This document shows positions 18,182 through 26,542 of a stretch of 64,000 nucleotides of DNA, piece by piece (position 1 is the first letter of the stretch; every line of letters begins with the position of its first letter). This DNA comes from Ralstonia sp. UBA689 (GTDB lineage: Bacteria; Pseudomonadota; Gammaproteobacteria; Burkholderiales; Burkholderiaceae), in NCBI RefSeq assembly GCF_002298975.1, contig NZ_DBMV01000031.1, positions 1-64,000 on the forward strand, read 5' to 3'. The notes under the pieces were generated by a model, which worked only from the letters and a program-made list of their open reading frames with translations, made no database searches and had not been told where the DNA came from. A program made the translations under genes and the position numbers.

Positions 18182-19078
18182 ATGCCGGTCGACTCCATCG
18201 ACGACTGCCTCGCGCAACTGCAGGGACAGGGCTATTTCGCCAGCCGCGAGTTGGCGACGGCCCTGTTCCTCGCGCTGCGCATGCAGCGGCCGCTGTTTCT
18301 GGAAGGCGAGCCCGGCGTCGGCAAGACCGAGCTGGCGAAGGCGGCGGCCGGGCTGCTGGGCACATCGCTGCTGCGGCTGCAATGTTACGAAGGGCTGGAT
18401 ACCGCCAGCGCGCTCTACGAGTGGGATTACCCGCGCCAGATCATGGCGCTGCGCCTGGCCGAAGCCGCTGGTGAAAAGCCGCGCGCCGATACGCTCTACC
18501 GCGATGAGTTCCTCCTCAAGCGCCCGCTGCTGCAGGCGCTGCTGCCAGACCCGGCCCATCCGGACACACCGCGCGTCCTCCTGATCGACGAGATCGACCG
18601 CGCCGACGAGCCGTTCGAGGCCTTCCTGCTGGAGCTGCTGTCCGACTTTCAGGTATCGATTCCGGAGTTCGGCACGGTGCGGGCACAGGTCATCCCGCTC
18701 GTCATCATGACGTCCAACCGCACGCGCGAAGTGCACGACGCCCTCAAGCGGCGCTGCCTGTATCAGTGGATCGGTTATCCGGACAAGGCGCGCGAATTGC
18801 AGATCGTGGCGCAGCGTGCGCCTGAGGCCGCCGCCCACCTGCAGCAACGCGCGGTGGATTTCGTGCACCGGCTGCGGGGCATCGACCTCTTCAAGGCGCC
18901 GGGCATTGCCGAGGCCATCGACTGGTGCCGCGCGCTGGCAGCGCTCAACGTGACGGAACTCGATCCGCAATCGGTGCAGGACACGCTGGGCGTGCTGCTC
19001 AAATACCAGGACGACCTGGCCCGCGTGGACGCGCCGACCATCAAGCAACTGCTGGCCGCGCCCGCCCTGCCGGAGTAA
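18182..19078 (+). CDS. MoxR-type AAA+ ATPase (CoxD-like)
   Basis: A 298-residue AAA+ protein with Walker A GEPGVGKT (42-49) and Walker B VLLIDEIDR (132-140), and a sensor-like MTSNRTRE. In cox operons the homologous CoxD works as a chaperone that helps mature the molybdenum active site. It is paired with a VWA protein immediately downstream (three bases apart), the usual MoxR-VWA partnership. Confidence 0.92.
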   Translation: MPVDSIDDCLAQLQGQGYFASRELATALFLALRMQRPLFLEGEPGVGKTELAKAAAGLLGTSLLRLQCYEGLDTASALYEWDYPRQIMALRLAEAAGEKPRADTLYRDEFLLKRPLLQALLPDPAHPDTPRVLLIDEIDRADEPFEAFLLELLSDFQVSIPEFGTVRAQVIPLVIMTSNRTREVHDALKRRCLYQWIGYPDKARELQIVAQRAPEAAAHLQQRAVDFVHRLRGIDLFKAPGIAEAIDWCRALAALNVTELDPQSVQDTLGVLLKYQDDLARVDAPTIKQLLAAPALPE

Positions 19079-19081
19079 GTC

Positions 19082-20338
19082 ATGCACGCTCGCGCGGCGC
19101 TGCCCACGCAGTTTCCAATGTTGGCCCGCAACGTAACGCACTTCGTGCGCCTGTTGCGCAACGCCGGCATGCCGCTTGCGCCATCGCGCGCAGTGGATGC
19201 CATTGAAGCCATGCGCCACATCGACATCGGTCGCCGCGACGACGTGAAATCTGCGCTGGCCGCTCTGCTCGTCTCGCACCCCGACGAACGTACGCTGTTC
19301 GATGCCGCGTTCAACGTGTTCTGGCGCGATCCGGACTGGGAGGGCAAGCTGCGTGCGCTGCTGCTTCCCAAGGTGCTCGGCGGGATTGCGCCTACGCGCA
19401 GCAACCGTCTGGCCGATGCGCTGCGGGCGCAGCCGTCGCCCCACTTGCCATCCAGTTCCACGCCCGAGGGCGAGCGCCACGACATCGTCGCGTCGATGGC
19501 CTTTTCCGCGCACGAGGCGCTGCGTACACGGGATTTCGACACGCTCAACGCCGCAGAGTGGCGCACCCTGCAACATATGATTCGCCGCCGGCGCGTGCAC
19601 CTGGCACAGGAGCGCACGCGCCGACTGAAAGCGGCCTCGCGCGGGCGGCGACCGGACCTGCGCGCTACCGCCCGGCAAGCCGTGCGCGCCAGCGGCGAAT
19701 GGACCGGCTGGAAATACCGTCAACAGGTCGACCGCACACCGCCACTGGTTTTGCTGCTCGACATTTCTGGATCGATGAGCCGCTATTCGCGTGCGGTGCT
19801 GTACTACTGTCACGCGCTGGTGCAGTCGCGCGAACGCATCCAGGCCTTTCTGTTCGGCACGCGGCTGACCAACGTCTCGCGGCAGTTGCGCGAGCGCGAT
19901 CCGGACGTGGCCGTGCAGGCCATCTCGCAACTTGTGCCGGACTGGTCCGGCGGCACACGCATTGGTGCCGCGCTGGCCGAGTTCAACCGCCGCTGGGCCC
20001 GCCGGACGCTCTCCGGCCGCGCCACGGTGTTGCTCGTGACCGATGGTCTGGATCACGAGCACATTGAACTGCTCGAAGCCGAAATGGCCCGTCTGGCGCG
20101 CTTTGCCCACCGCATCGTCTGGCTCAACCCGCTGCTGCGCTTCGCCGGTTTCGAGCCCCGGGCACGCGGCGTGCGAGCCATCCTGCCGTACGTCGATGCG
20201 ATGGTGCCGGCACACCATTTCGACAGTCTGGCTGCGCTGGAGCAGGAATTGGCGCATGCTCGCCATACACGTGCCCCACGCGCCCCACGCTCATCAGGCA
20301 ACCTCACTCCTGCCCGACCCACCTCGCCATGGAACTGA
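19082..20338 (+). CDS. VWA-domain protein (CoxE-like)
   Basis: A 418-residue protein with a C-terminal von Willebrand A domain. The MIDAS motif D-x-S-x-S starts at Asp227 (DISGSMSRYSR) and a later T/D pair is visible at LLVTDGLDH. The N-terminal half is helical and basic. CoxE homologues act with the MoxR ATPase in enzyme maturation. The last 10 bases overlap the start of the next gene. Confidence 0.9.
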   Translation: MHARAALPTQFPMLARNVTHFVRLLRNAGMPLAPSRAVDAIEAMRHIDIGRRDDVKSALAALLVSHPDERTLFDAAFNVFWRDPDWEGKLRALLLPKVLGGIAPTRSNRLADALRAQPSPHLPSSSTPEGERHDIVASMAFSAHEALRTRDFDTLNAAEWRTLQHMIRRRRVHLAQERTRRLKAASRGRRPDLRATARQAVRASGEWTGWKYRQQVDRTPPLVLLLDISGSMSRYSRAVLYYCHALVQSRERIQAFLFGTRLTNVSRQLRERDPDVAVQAISQLVPDWSGGTRIGAALAEFNRRWARRTLSGRATVLLVTDGLDHEHIELLEAEMARLARFAHRIVWLNPLLRFAGFEPRARGVRAILPYVDAMVPAHHFDSLAALEQELAHARHTRAPRAPRSSGNLTPARPTSPWN

Positions 20339-20958
20339 CCCAGACCCACCTCCTGCCCGTGCCCCTGCAGACTGCCTGGGATGCGCTCAACGACCCAGCC
20401 GTGCTGCAGCGCTGCATTCCGGGCTGTGAGAGCCTGGCCCCCGCCGGTGATCACGCTTATGACATCGCCATGACGGCAGCCATCGGCCCGGTCAAGGCCC
20501 GCTTCAAGGGCCATATGGAACTGGCCGACATCACGCCGCCCACCGGCTATGAGCTGCACTTCGATGGCCAGGGCGGCACTGCGGGCTTCGGCAAGGGCAC
20601 CGCACACGTCCAGTTGGCGCCCGAGGGGCCGACCGTGACTCGGCTTTCCTACACCGCCACCGCGCAGGTGGGCGGCAAGCTGGCACAGATCGGCTCGCGG
20701 CTGGTGGATGGTGCCGCCCACAAGCTGGCAGACGAGTTCTTTCAACGCTTTGCTGCCGAGTTCGGCGCCCCGCCGGTGGATGCGGCGCGCGTGGAGCACG
20801 CCATTCCCGATATCGCCGCGGCGGAGCTCGCCGCACACGGCGTGCCTGCCGCGCCCATCATCAGCCCGGCCGTGCAGCCGCGCAATCCTTGGCCATGGAT
20901 CATCGTGGCGGTGGTGGCCGTGGTGGCGGCCTACCTGTTTTTGCACCACGGGGCATAA
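20329..20958 (+). CDS. CoxG-like SRPBCC protein with C-terminal membrane anchor
   Basis: A 209-residue protein: an SRPBCC/CoxG domain (about 1-150, with PLQTAWDALNDPAVLQRCIP and PGCESL near the start) and a single C-terminal transmembrane helix (PWIIVAVVAVVAAYLFL). In carboxydotrophs CoxG recruits the enzyme to the inner membrane face; the same role is likely here. It overlaps the upstream gene by 10 bases. Confidence 0.9.
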   Translation: MELTQTHLLPVPLQTAWDALNDPAVLQRCIPGCESLAPAGDHAYDIAMTAAIGPVKARFKGHMELADITPPTGYELHFDGQGGTAGFGKGTAHVQLAPEGPTVTRLSYTATAQVGGKLAQIGSRLVDGAAHKLADEFFQRFAAEFGAPPVDAARVEHAIPDIAAAELAAHGVPAAPIISPAVQPRNPWPWIIVAVVAVVAAYLFLHHGA

Positions 20959-21007
20959 TCCCGCGATCGGATACCCCACAAGCGCCCCAGGGCGCAGGAA
21001 ACGCACC

Positions 21008-22039
21008 ATGGACAGCGTTGATCTTGAAGTCTTGAAAACCAGCGTGCGCTGGCTGGAGCAAGGGCGGCGCGTGCTGCTCGTCACCGTCGTGAAGACCTGG
21101 GGCTCTTCGCCCCGCCCCGAAGGCGCCATGCTCGCGCTGCGCGATGACGGCGTGGTGGTCGGCTCGGTCTCGGGCGGCTGCATTGAAGACGACCTCATCG
21201 ACCGCGTGCGCCGCGAAGGCTTGCAGCAAACCAAGCCCGAGGCCGTCAAATACGGCATCAGCGCGGAAGAAGCCCACCGCTTCGGCCTGCCCTGCGGCGG
21301 CACCCTGCAGCTCGTGCTGGAACCGTTGAACGCCGCCAGCGGCATCGACGCGCTGCTGCACGCGGTAGAAGCCGGCCAACTCGTCGCCCGCACGCTCGAC
21401 ATGGCGACCGGCGCGACCCTGCTGGAGCACGCCAACGTGACCGACGGCCTGCAGTTCGACGAGCAACGCCTGGTGACCATCCACGGGCCGCGTTACCGCA
21501 TGCTCGTCATCGGTGCGGGGCAGCTCTCGCGCTACCTGTGCCAGATCGCCGTGGGCCTGGACTACCAGGTGACGGTGTGCGACCCGCGCGAGGAGTACAG
21601 CGAAGAATGGGACATCCCGGGTGTCGCCATGGTCCGCACCATGCCCGACGACACCGTAACGGCCATGAAGCTGGACGAGCGCAGCGCCGTCATTGCCCTC
21701 ACGCACGACCCGAAGCTGGATGACCTGGCACTGATGGAGGCACTCAAGACGCCTGCCTTCTACGTGGGTGCGCTCGGCAGCCGCCGCAACAACGCCAACC
21801 GCCGCGAACGCCTCAAGGAATTCGACCTGACCGAAGCCGAACTTGCTCGCCTGCATGGCCCCGTGGGCATCTACATCGGCAGCCGCACGCCGCCGGAGAT
21901 TGCCATCTCCATCCTGGCCGAGGTAACGGCGGCCAAGAACGGCGTATCGCTGCCGACCATCCTGCAGGTGGAGGGTGCCAAGGCCGCGCGCGAAATCGCC
22001 GCAAACGCGTCGTCCGGTTGCGCAGCGCCGCATGCATGA
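21008..22039 (+). CDS. XdhC/CoxI-family molybdenum cofactor insertion factor
   Basis: A 343-residue protein with an N-terminal XdhC/CoxI domain (GGCIEDDLIDRV) and a C-terminal Rossmann-like XdhC domain (VIGAGQLSRYL). Such proteins carry and help sulfurate the Mo cofactor of xanthine-oxidase-family enzymes. The ATG at 21008 begins MDSVDLEVLKT; the open frame before it lies in the CoxG gene. It closes the S-L-M-D-E-G-I cluster. Confidence 0.9.
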   Translation: MDSVDLEVLKTSVRWLEQGRRVLLVTVVKTWGSSPRPEGAMLALRDDGVVVGSVSGGCIEDDLIDRVRREGLQQTKPEAVKYGISAEEAHRFGLPCGGTLQLVLEPLNAASGIDALLHAVEAGQLVARTLDMATGATLLEHANVTDGLQFDEQRLVTIHGPRYRMLVIGAGQLSRYLCQIAVGLDYQVTVCDPREEYSEEWDIPGVAMVRTMPDDTVTAMKLDERSAVIALTHDPKLDDLALMEALKTPAFYVGALGSRRNNANRRERLKEFDLTEAELARLHGPVGIYIGSRTPPEIAISILAEVTAAKNGVSLPTILQVEGAKAAREIAANASSGCAAPHA

Positions 22040-22315
22040 CGTCAACCCTTCTGAGAGGCGGCTCGAAAAGCCGCACCTGAAAGGCGCTTGAAAGGTTACA
22101 TTCTTATAACTGGCTGATTCTGCACGAGCTGCTGCGCGCACTGCATCCAGCGGCGCGAAGAGCCTTGCGCCATATGCGTCGCCCCGATTGGGCGCCGCTG
22201 CACGTTCCCTGTCCCGAGCGCCCTGTGTTGCGCGTCCGTTCGTCCGGCAGCGGTAACGTTGTTTGCAGGCGGGTTGGTCGCCCCCTCGCTACCCAAGAAA
22301 TTCGAACGTTTTCGC
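22040..22315. other. Gap between the Cox-type cluster and the SDR gene
   Basis: Contains a 6-bp hairpin GCGGCT/AGCCGC (22058-22074) soon after the XdhC stop, without a T run, that could be a weak terminator. The AT-rich TTACATTCTTATAACTGG around 22095-22112 may hold the promoter of the next gene. No gene is seen. Confidence 0.4.
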
Positions 22316-23419
22316 ATGAGTATTCTGCTGACCGGCGCGACCGGTTTCGTTGGCGGCGCCATTGCCGCGAATCTGGCAGCCAAAGGTTTGCTGGGCGACA
22401 CGCGCTTTGCCGTGCGGGGCGACACGCTTGTCGACGGGCTCGCGCGCCTGCGCGCCAACCTGCGCCGGTTCCAGTTGCCGCAGTCTGTGATGGATGGCAT
22501 CACGGAATCGCAGATCGTGCCGTTCGATCTGCGCGAGGCCGGTGCCGCCAAACTCGGCGATCCGGAGATCATCATCAACTGCGCGGCGCTGGCGACGTTC
22601 TCGAACCATCCGTCGCTGTGGGACACCAACGTCGGCGGCGTGCTGGCGCTGGGCCGGCTGGCCGCGCAGGGCCCCAGCCTCAAGCGCTTCGTGCAGATCG
22701 GTACGGCCATGTCGTGCGGCCAGTTGGCCGACCGCCACGTATTCGAAAGCTGGAATGTGCCCGCGCTGGACCAGCACGCGGTGCCCTATACGTATTCCAA
22801 GGGAATGGCCGAGCTGAAGCTGCGCGAGGCCGTGCCCGAGTTGCCGCTGGTGGTGGTGCGGCCGTCCATCGTGGTCGGCCACAGCACGCTGGGCTGCGAG
22901 CCCTCGGGCAGCATCTTCTGGATGCTGCGCATGGTGGCCCTGCTGGAAACCTTCAGTTGCCGCCTGACCGACCGCGTCGACATCCTGCCCGTGGACGATT
23001 GCGCCGAGGCCATCGTGCGGCTGGCGACCAAGCCAACGCTGGCGCACGACCTGTACCACATCAGCGCGGGCGATGCGAATTCGGAGCGCATCGAAACGCT
23101 GTACCCGCGCTTCAAGCGCTGCAGGACGCCGGAAGAAGACGCCCAGGCGCTGGCCGCTTACGTGTACCAGGAAAAGATTGCAGAGAAGGCGCTGGCGCGC
23201 AAATTCCTGAGCCTGACCGGCGACGGCAACGTGCGACTGGTCGCGCGCTGCATCCATCTGTATGCCAAGTTCGCCAGCATGAGCTACGTGTTCGACAACA
23301 CGCGGCTCGTGCAAGAGACCGGCTTCCAGCCGCGCTCCCTGCTCGCCTACCTTGACCGTTGCCTCGACACGTCGGACGCCGTGCCGATTCCCGAGCAGAT
23401 GCAGTGGGACTATAAGTAG
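22316..23419 (+). CDS. SDR-family NAD(P)-dependent reductase (thioester-reductase-like)
   Basis: A 367-residue extended SDR protein: TGATGFVGGAIAANL at 6-20, a YTYSKGMAE active-site motif (Tyr-x3-Lys) near residue 160, and LPLVVVRPSIVVGHS. The fold matches the NAD_binding_4/male-sterility group, which reduces acyl thioesters or modifies sugars or sterols. No partner carrier-protein gene lies nearby, so the substrate is unknown. The ATG at 22316 places the glycine-rich loop at the expected distance from the start. Confidence 0.78.
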   Translation: MSILLTGATGFVGGAIAANLAAKGLLGDTRFAVRGDTLVDGLARLRANLRRFQLPQSVMDGITESQIVPFDLREAGAAKLGDPEIIINCAALATFSNHPSLWDTNVGGVLALGRLAAQGPSLKRFVQIGTAMSCGQLADRHVFESWNVPALDQHAVPYTYSKGMAELKLREAVPELPLVVVRPSIVVGHSTLGCEPSGSIFWMLRMVALLETFSCRLTDRVDILPVDDCAEAIVRLATKPTLAHDLYHISAGDANSERIETLYPRFKRCRTPEEDAQALAAYVYQEKIAEKALARKFLSLTGDGNVRLVARCIHLYAKFASMSYVFDNTRLVQETGFQPRSLLAYLDRCLDTSDAVPIPEQMQWDYK

Positions 23420-23527
23420 CCGTCAGCCTGCTTGGCCTGCACGGCGTGTCATGGCGCCGTGCTATAACCATCGGCGCCCTATTTCGAACCTGAGCAAGAC
23501 TCCGGTCTTCAAAACAAGGAGCCGCCG

Positions 23528-24250
23528 ATGACGCTGCAAGCCCTCGTTCATCTCAATGTCGCCACGCTGGTGGATTCGTTCATCAGCCTTGCCTCGGCCT
23601 TTGCGCTGGGCTCGTTGATCGGCTTCGAGCGGCAGGTCAGGCAGCGCACGGCCGGCCTGCGTACCAACGCGCTGGTGGCCGTGGCGGCCGCCGCCTTCGT
23701 CGACATGGCCGCGCAGATCGGCACTGCATCCGACACCACGCGCGTGATTGCCTACGTGGTGTCGGGCGTCGGCTTCCTGGGCGCCGGCACCATCATGAAG
23801 GAGGGGCTGAACGTGCGCGGGCTGAACACCGCCGCTACGCTGTGGGGTTCGGCTGCCGTGGGCGCAGCGGCGGGCTCGGACCTGGTCGGCCAGGCGATTC
23901 TGACGACGCTGTTCGTGCTGGCCTCGAATATCCTGCTGCGGCCCGTGGTGGACCGCATCAACCGCACGCCGCTTGACAACCAGGCCAGCGAAGTCACGTA
24001 CACGATGTGCGTGATCTCCACCAGCCAGCGCCAGAAAGAAGCCCTGGCTGATCTGGAGCGTCTGCTGGAAGAGGCCAGCTACCCGGTCAGCGACCTGTCC
24101 GTCGAGCCATTCGGCGAAGACCATGTCGAGATCGAAGCGATGCTGATGTCCACCGCAGTGAATGCCGCCGAGCTGGATCGCATTGTCAACGTGCTGCAGT
24201 CGCAGCCGCATATTGCCCAGGCGTTCTGGAACCCTAGCACGACGGAGTAA
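23528..24250 (+). CDS. MgtC/SapB-family membrane protein
   Basis: A 240-residue protein with N-terminal transmembrane helices and the family signatures LGSLIGFERQVRQRTAGLRT and GFLGAGTIMKEGLNVRGLNT. A soluble ACT-like C-terminal domain follows (about 155-240). MgtC proteins help growth at low magnesium and modulate F1Fo ATPase or phosphate uptake in other bacteria. It has AAGGAG upstream and appears monocistronic. Confidence 0.88.
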   Translation: MTLQALVHLNVATLVDSFISLASAFALGSLIGFERQVRQRTAGLRTNALVAVAAAAFVDMAAQIGTASDTTRVIAYVVSGVGFLGAGTIMKEGLNVRGLNTAATLWGSAAVGAAAGSDLVGQAILTTLFVLASNILLRPVVDRINRTPLDNQASEVTYTMCVISTSQRQKEALADLERLLEEASYPVSDLSVEPFGEDHVEIEAMLMSTAVNAAELDRIVNVLQSQPHIAQAFWNPSTTE

Positions 24251-24277
24251 TCCGCCGCGCGCGGATAACCACGCAAG

Positions 24278-25104
24278 TCAGGCCAGATGGAAGGCCGCGA
24301 TGGCCGCATTCAGCGGCTGCGGCTGCTTGCTCCACCTGCGCCGCATTCTGTTGCGTGGCTTCGTCCATCAAAGTGACGGCCCTGCTCGCCCGCGCGAGCC
24401 GCTTCCACGGCGGCGTTGCCCGCGGCGATCTGCTTGGTGGCTGCACCAATGGATTCAAAGCCGGTGCGTACGCGGCGCACGGTGTCGGTCAGCGCGCCCT
24501 GCATGCGGGCCAGGCCTTCGAGCAGACGGCCCATCTCGCCGTGGCGGTCGATGCGCACGGGTTGGGTCAGGTCACCGGCGGCAATGCGCTCGAACTGCGC
24601 CAGCGCAATGGCGGCCATCATGATCACGCGAAAACGCGCATAGGCTTCCTGTGAGTTGTCGTAGTTGGCTTTAGACAAGCCGAGCTGCTTCTTGCTCAGC
24701 GCCAGGCTCGTGTCGTTGGATTCGCGGAATGCCCTGGAAACGCGCTTTTCCATGATGCTGTCAGCCGTGGCGCGATCTCCGGCGCGTAGCGCCTTGATCC
24801 TGTCGCGCAGGCTGCCGGCTGCGGCGTCGCGCTTGGTGGCGACATCCTTGGCCAGGCGTTCCTCTTCTTCGTCACGCGGCAAGGCCAGGTATTTCTTCCA
24901 GGCTTCGTCCGACCGGCTGATCAGTTCTTCAGTGCGGTCGAGCAACTGCATCGCGTCCTTGTCGTCCGGATACAGCATCGCCTTGTCGAGTGCGGTGCGG
25001 GCACGCGTGAGGCTCAGGTCTGCCTCGCCCAGCGCAAGTGCGGAAGGAAACTGGTTGGTAAAGGTTTCTTCGTGTGCGCGGTTGGCATCGCGCAGGCCGA
25101 GCAG
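24278..25104 (-). pseudogene. Methyl-accepting chemotaxis protein, multiply deleted
   Basis: Reading the minus strand, the ligand-binding four-helix part is intact from LLGLRDANRAHEETFTNQF to SQEAYARFRVIMMAAIAL. TM2 is then cut out (AIAL joins directly to AQFERIAAGDL of HAMP). The methylation/signalling domain is lost twice: QIAAGN joins to AAVEAARAGEQGR, then, with a frameshift, to TLMDEATQQNAAQVEQAAAA. The end NAAIAAFHLA-stop (24278) is in a third frame. TM1 and the start codon are missing too, and a stop lies in frame near 25137. This is a dead chemoreceptor. Confidence 0.85.
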
Positions 25105-25335
25105 ACATGGGCGCGGCGAAGAGGCGTGCGCGGCTTCTCACGCGGGCGCGACCATCGCACCGGGCGGCCGGCTACCTTGGCAGTATCGGCGGCACGGCTC
25201 AGGAACGTGAGGCGCAGAGGCGAATGCCTCACCGTTGGAAACCCTGCGCCCTCGCCTGCCTCAGATCACGACTCCGGCGGCTTCGTCAATCAATGTAGCC
25301 ACCGGCACCGGTTGCGAGACTGACGACGCGTCACA

Positions 25336-26466
25336 TCACCCGTCGTACGAATACGCGCGCCGAAGCCGCACTGCCTCGGCGAGCACGTCAAGCACGGGCT
25401 CGGTCTGCGCCCAGCTCAAGCACGCGTCGGTGATCGACACACCGTACTTGAGCGGTACGCCCGGCTTCAGATCCTGACGGCCGGCTTCAAGGTTGCTCTC
25501 GATCATCACGCCGATGATCCGGCGCTCGCCCTGCGACAGTTGCCGCGCGAGATCCTGCGCGACGTTGATCTGCCGTTCATGCGACTTGTTCGAATTCGCG
25601 TGCGAGCAGTCGACCATCACCTGTTCGCGCAACTTTGCCGCGCGCAGCGCCGCGCAGGTCGCCTCGATGTGCGCGCTGTCGTAGTTCGGCCCGCTCTTGC
25701 CGCCGCGCAGGATCACGTGCGCGTCGTCGTTGCCGCGTGTCTCGAAGATCGCGGCCATGCCCATCTTGGTCATGCCCATGAACGCATGGCTCGCGCGCGC
25801 CGCGATGATCGCGTCTGACGCGACCTGCACGCCGCCGTCGGTGCCGTTCTTGAAGCCGATCGGGCAACTCAGGCCAGATGCGAGCTGCCGATGGCTCTGG
25901 CTTTCCGTCGTGCGCGCGCCGATCGCGCCCCACGCGATCAGGTCTGCGATGTATTGCGGACTCAGCAGATCGAGGAATTCCGTCGCGGCGGGCAGGCCGA
26001 GTGCGTTGACGTCGAGCAGCAGTTGCCGCGCGGCACGCAGGCCCTCATTGATGCGGAAGCTGCCGTCGAGGCGCGGATCGTTGATGTAACCCTTCCAGCC
26101 GACCGTCGTGCGCGGCTTCTCGAAGTAGACGCGCATCACGATCAGCAGGTCGTCCTTCAGTGCGTCGGCCGCGGCCTTGAGGCGGTGCGCGTAATCCAGC
26201 GCCTGGTCGTGATCGTGAATCGAGCACGGGCCGACGACGAGCAGCAGCCGGTCATCTCTCCCGTGCAGGATGTTGCCGATCGCCGCGCGCGTGGCTTCGA
26301 CGAGCGCCTGCGTGTCGGCGGGCACTGGCAGTTCGTCCTGCAGCAGCGCCGGGGAAATGAGCGGACGCACCGCGCCGATGCGGGTGTCGTCGATGCGCGT
26401 TGTGTCCTGCGTCGCGTCGGCTACGCCTACCTCGCGATCGTGTGACGGATTGTCGAGGTTCTTCAT
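25336..26466 (-). CDS. 3-deoxy-7-phosphoheptulonate (DAHP) synthase, class I
   Basis: A 376-residue enzyme that condenses PEP and erythrose-4-phosphate, the first step of aromatic amino acid synthesis. It shows GPCSIHD, RVYFEKPRTTVGWKG, GARTTESQ, SCPIGFKNGTDG, and metal-binding DCSHANSNK. It is about 20 residues longer at the N-terminus than E. coli AroG. Parts of the barrel (CSHANSNKSHERQ, KYGVSITDACLSW) look closest to the AroF/AroH side, but which amino acid inhibits it cannot be told. It stands alone, next to the chemoreceptor relic, 230 non-coding bases away. Confidence 0.93.
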   Translation of the reverse strand: MKNLDNPSHDREVGVADATQDTTRIDDTRIGAVRPLISPALLQDELPVPADTQALVEATRAAIGNILHGRDDRLLLVVGPCSIHDHDQALDYAHRLKAAADALKDDLLIVMRVYFEKPRTTVGWKGYINDPRLDGSFRINEGLRAARQLLLDVNALGLPAATEFLDLLSPQYIADLIAWGAIGARTTESQSHRQLASGLSCPIGFKNGTDGGVQVASDAIIAARASHAFMGMTKMGMAAIFETRGNDDAHVILRGGKSGPNYDSAHIEATCAALRAAKLREQVMVDCSHANSNKSHERQINVAQDLARQLSQGERRIIGVMIESNLEAGRQDLKPGVPLKYGVSITDACLSWAQTEPVLDVLAEAVRLRRAYSYDG

Positions 26467-26542
26467 TGTGATCTCCGGGAGACTTCAAGTATGGATAGCG
26501 GACGAACGATGCCACTCGGGCCTGAGGGCAGCCGCCGCGCAC

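Noticed and set aside
18170..20266. Long minus-strand open frame (698 codons) opposite the CoxD/CoxE-like genes
   Set aside because: Antisense frame caused by high GC; the plus strand carries clear AAA+ and VWA motifs, and the minus product shows no domain.
25207..25232. GTGAGGC/GCCTCAC hairpin between the chemoreceptor relic and DAHP synthase
   Set aside because: 7-bp stem with a 12-base loop and no T run; likely chance in decayed DNA.
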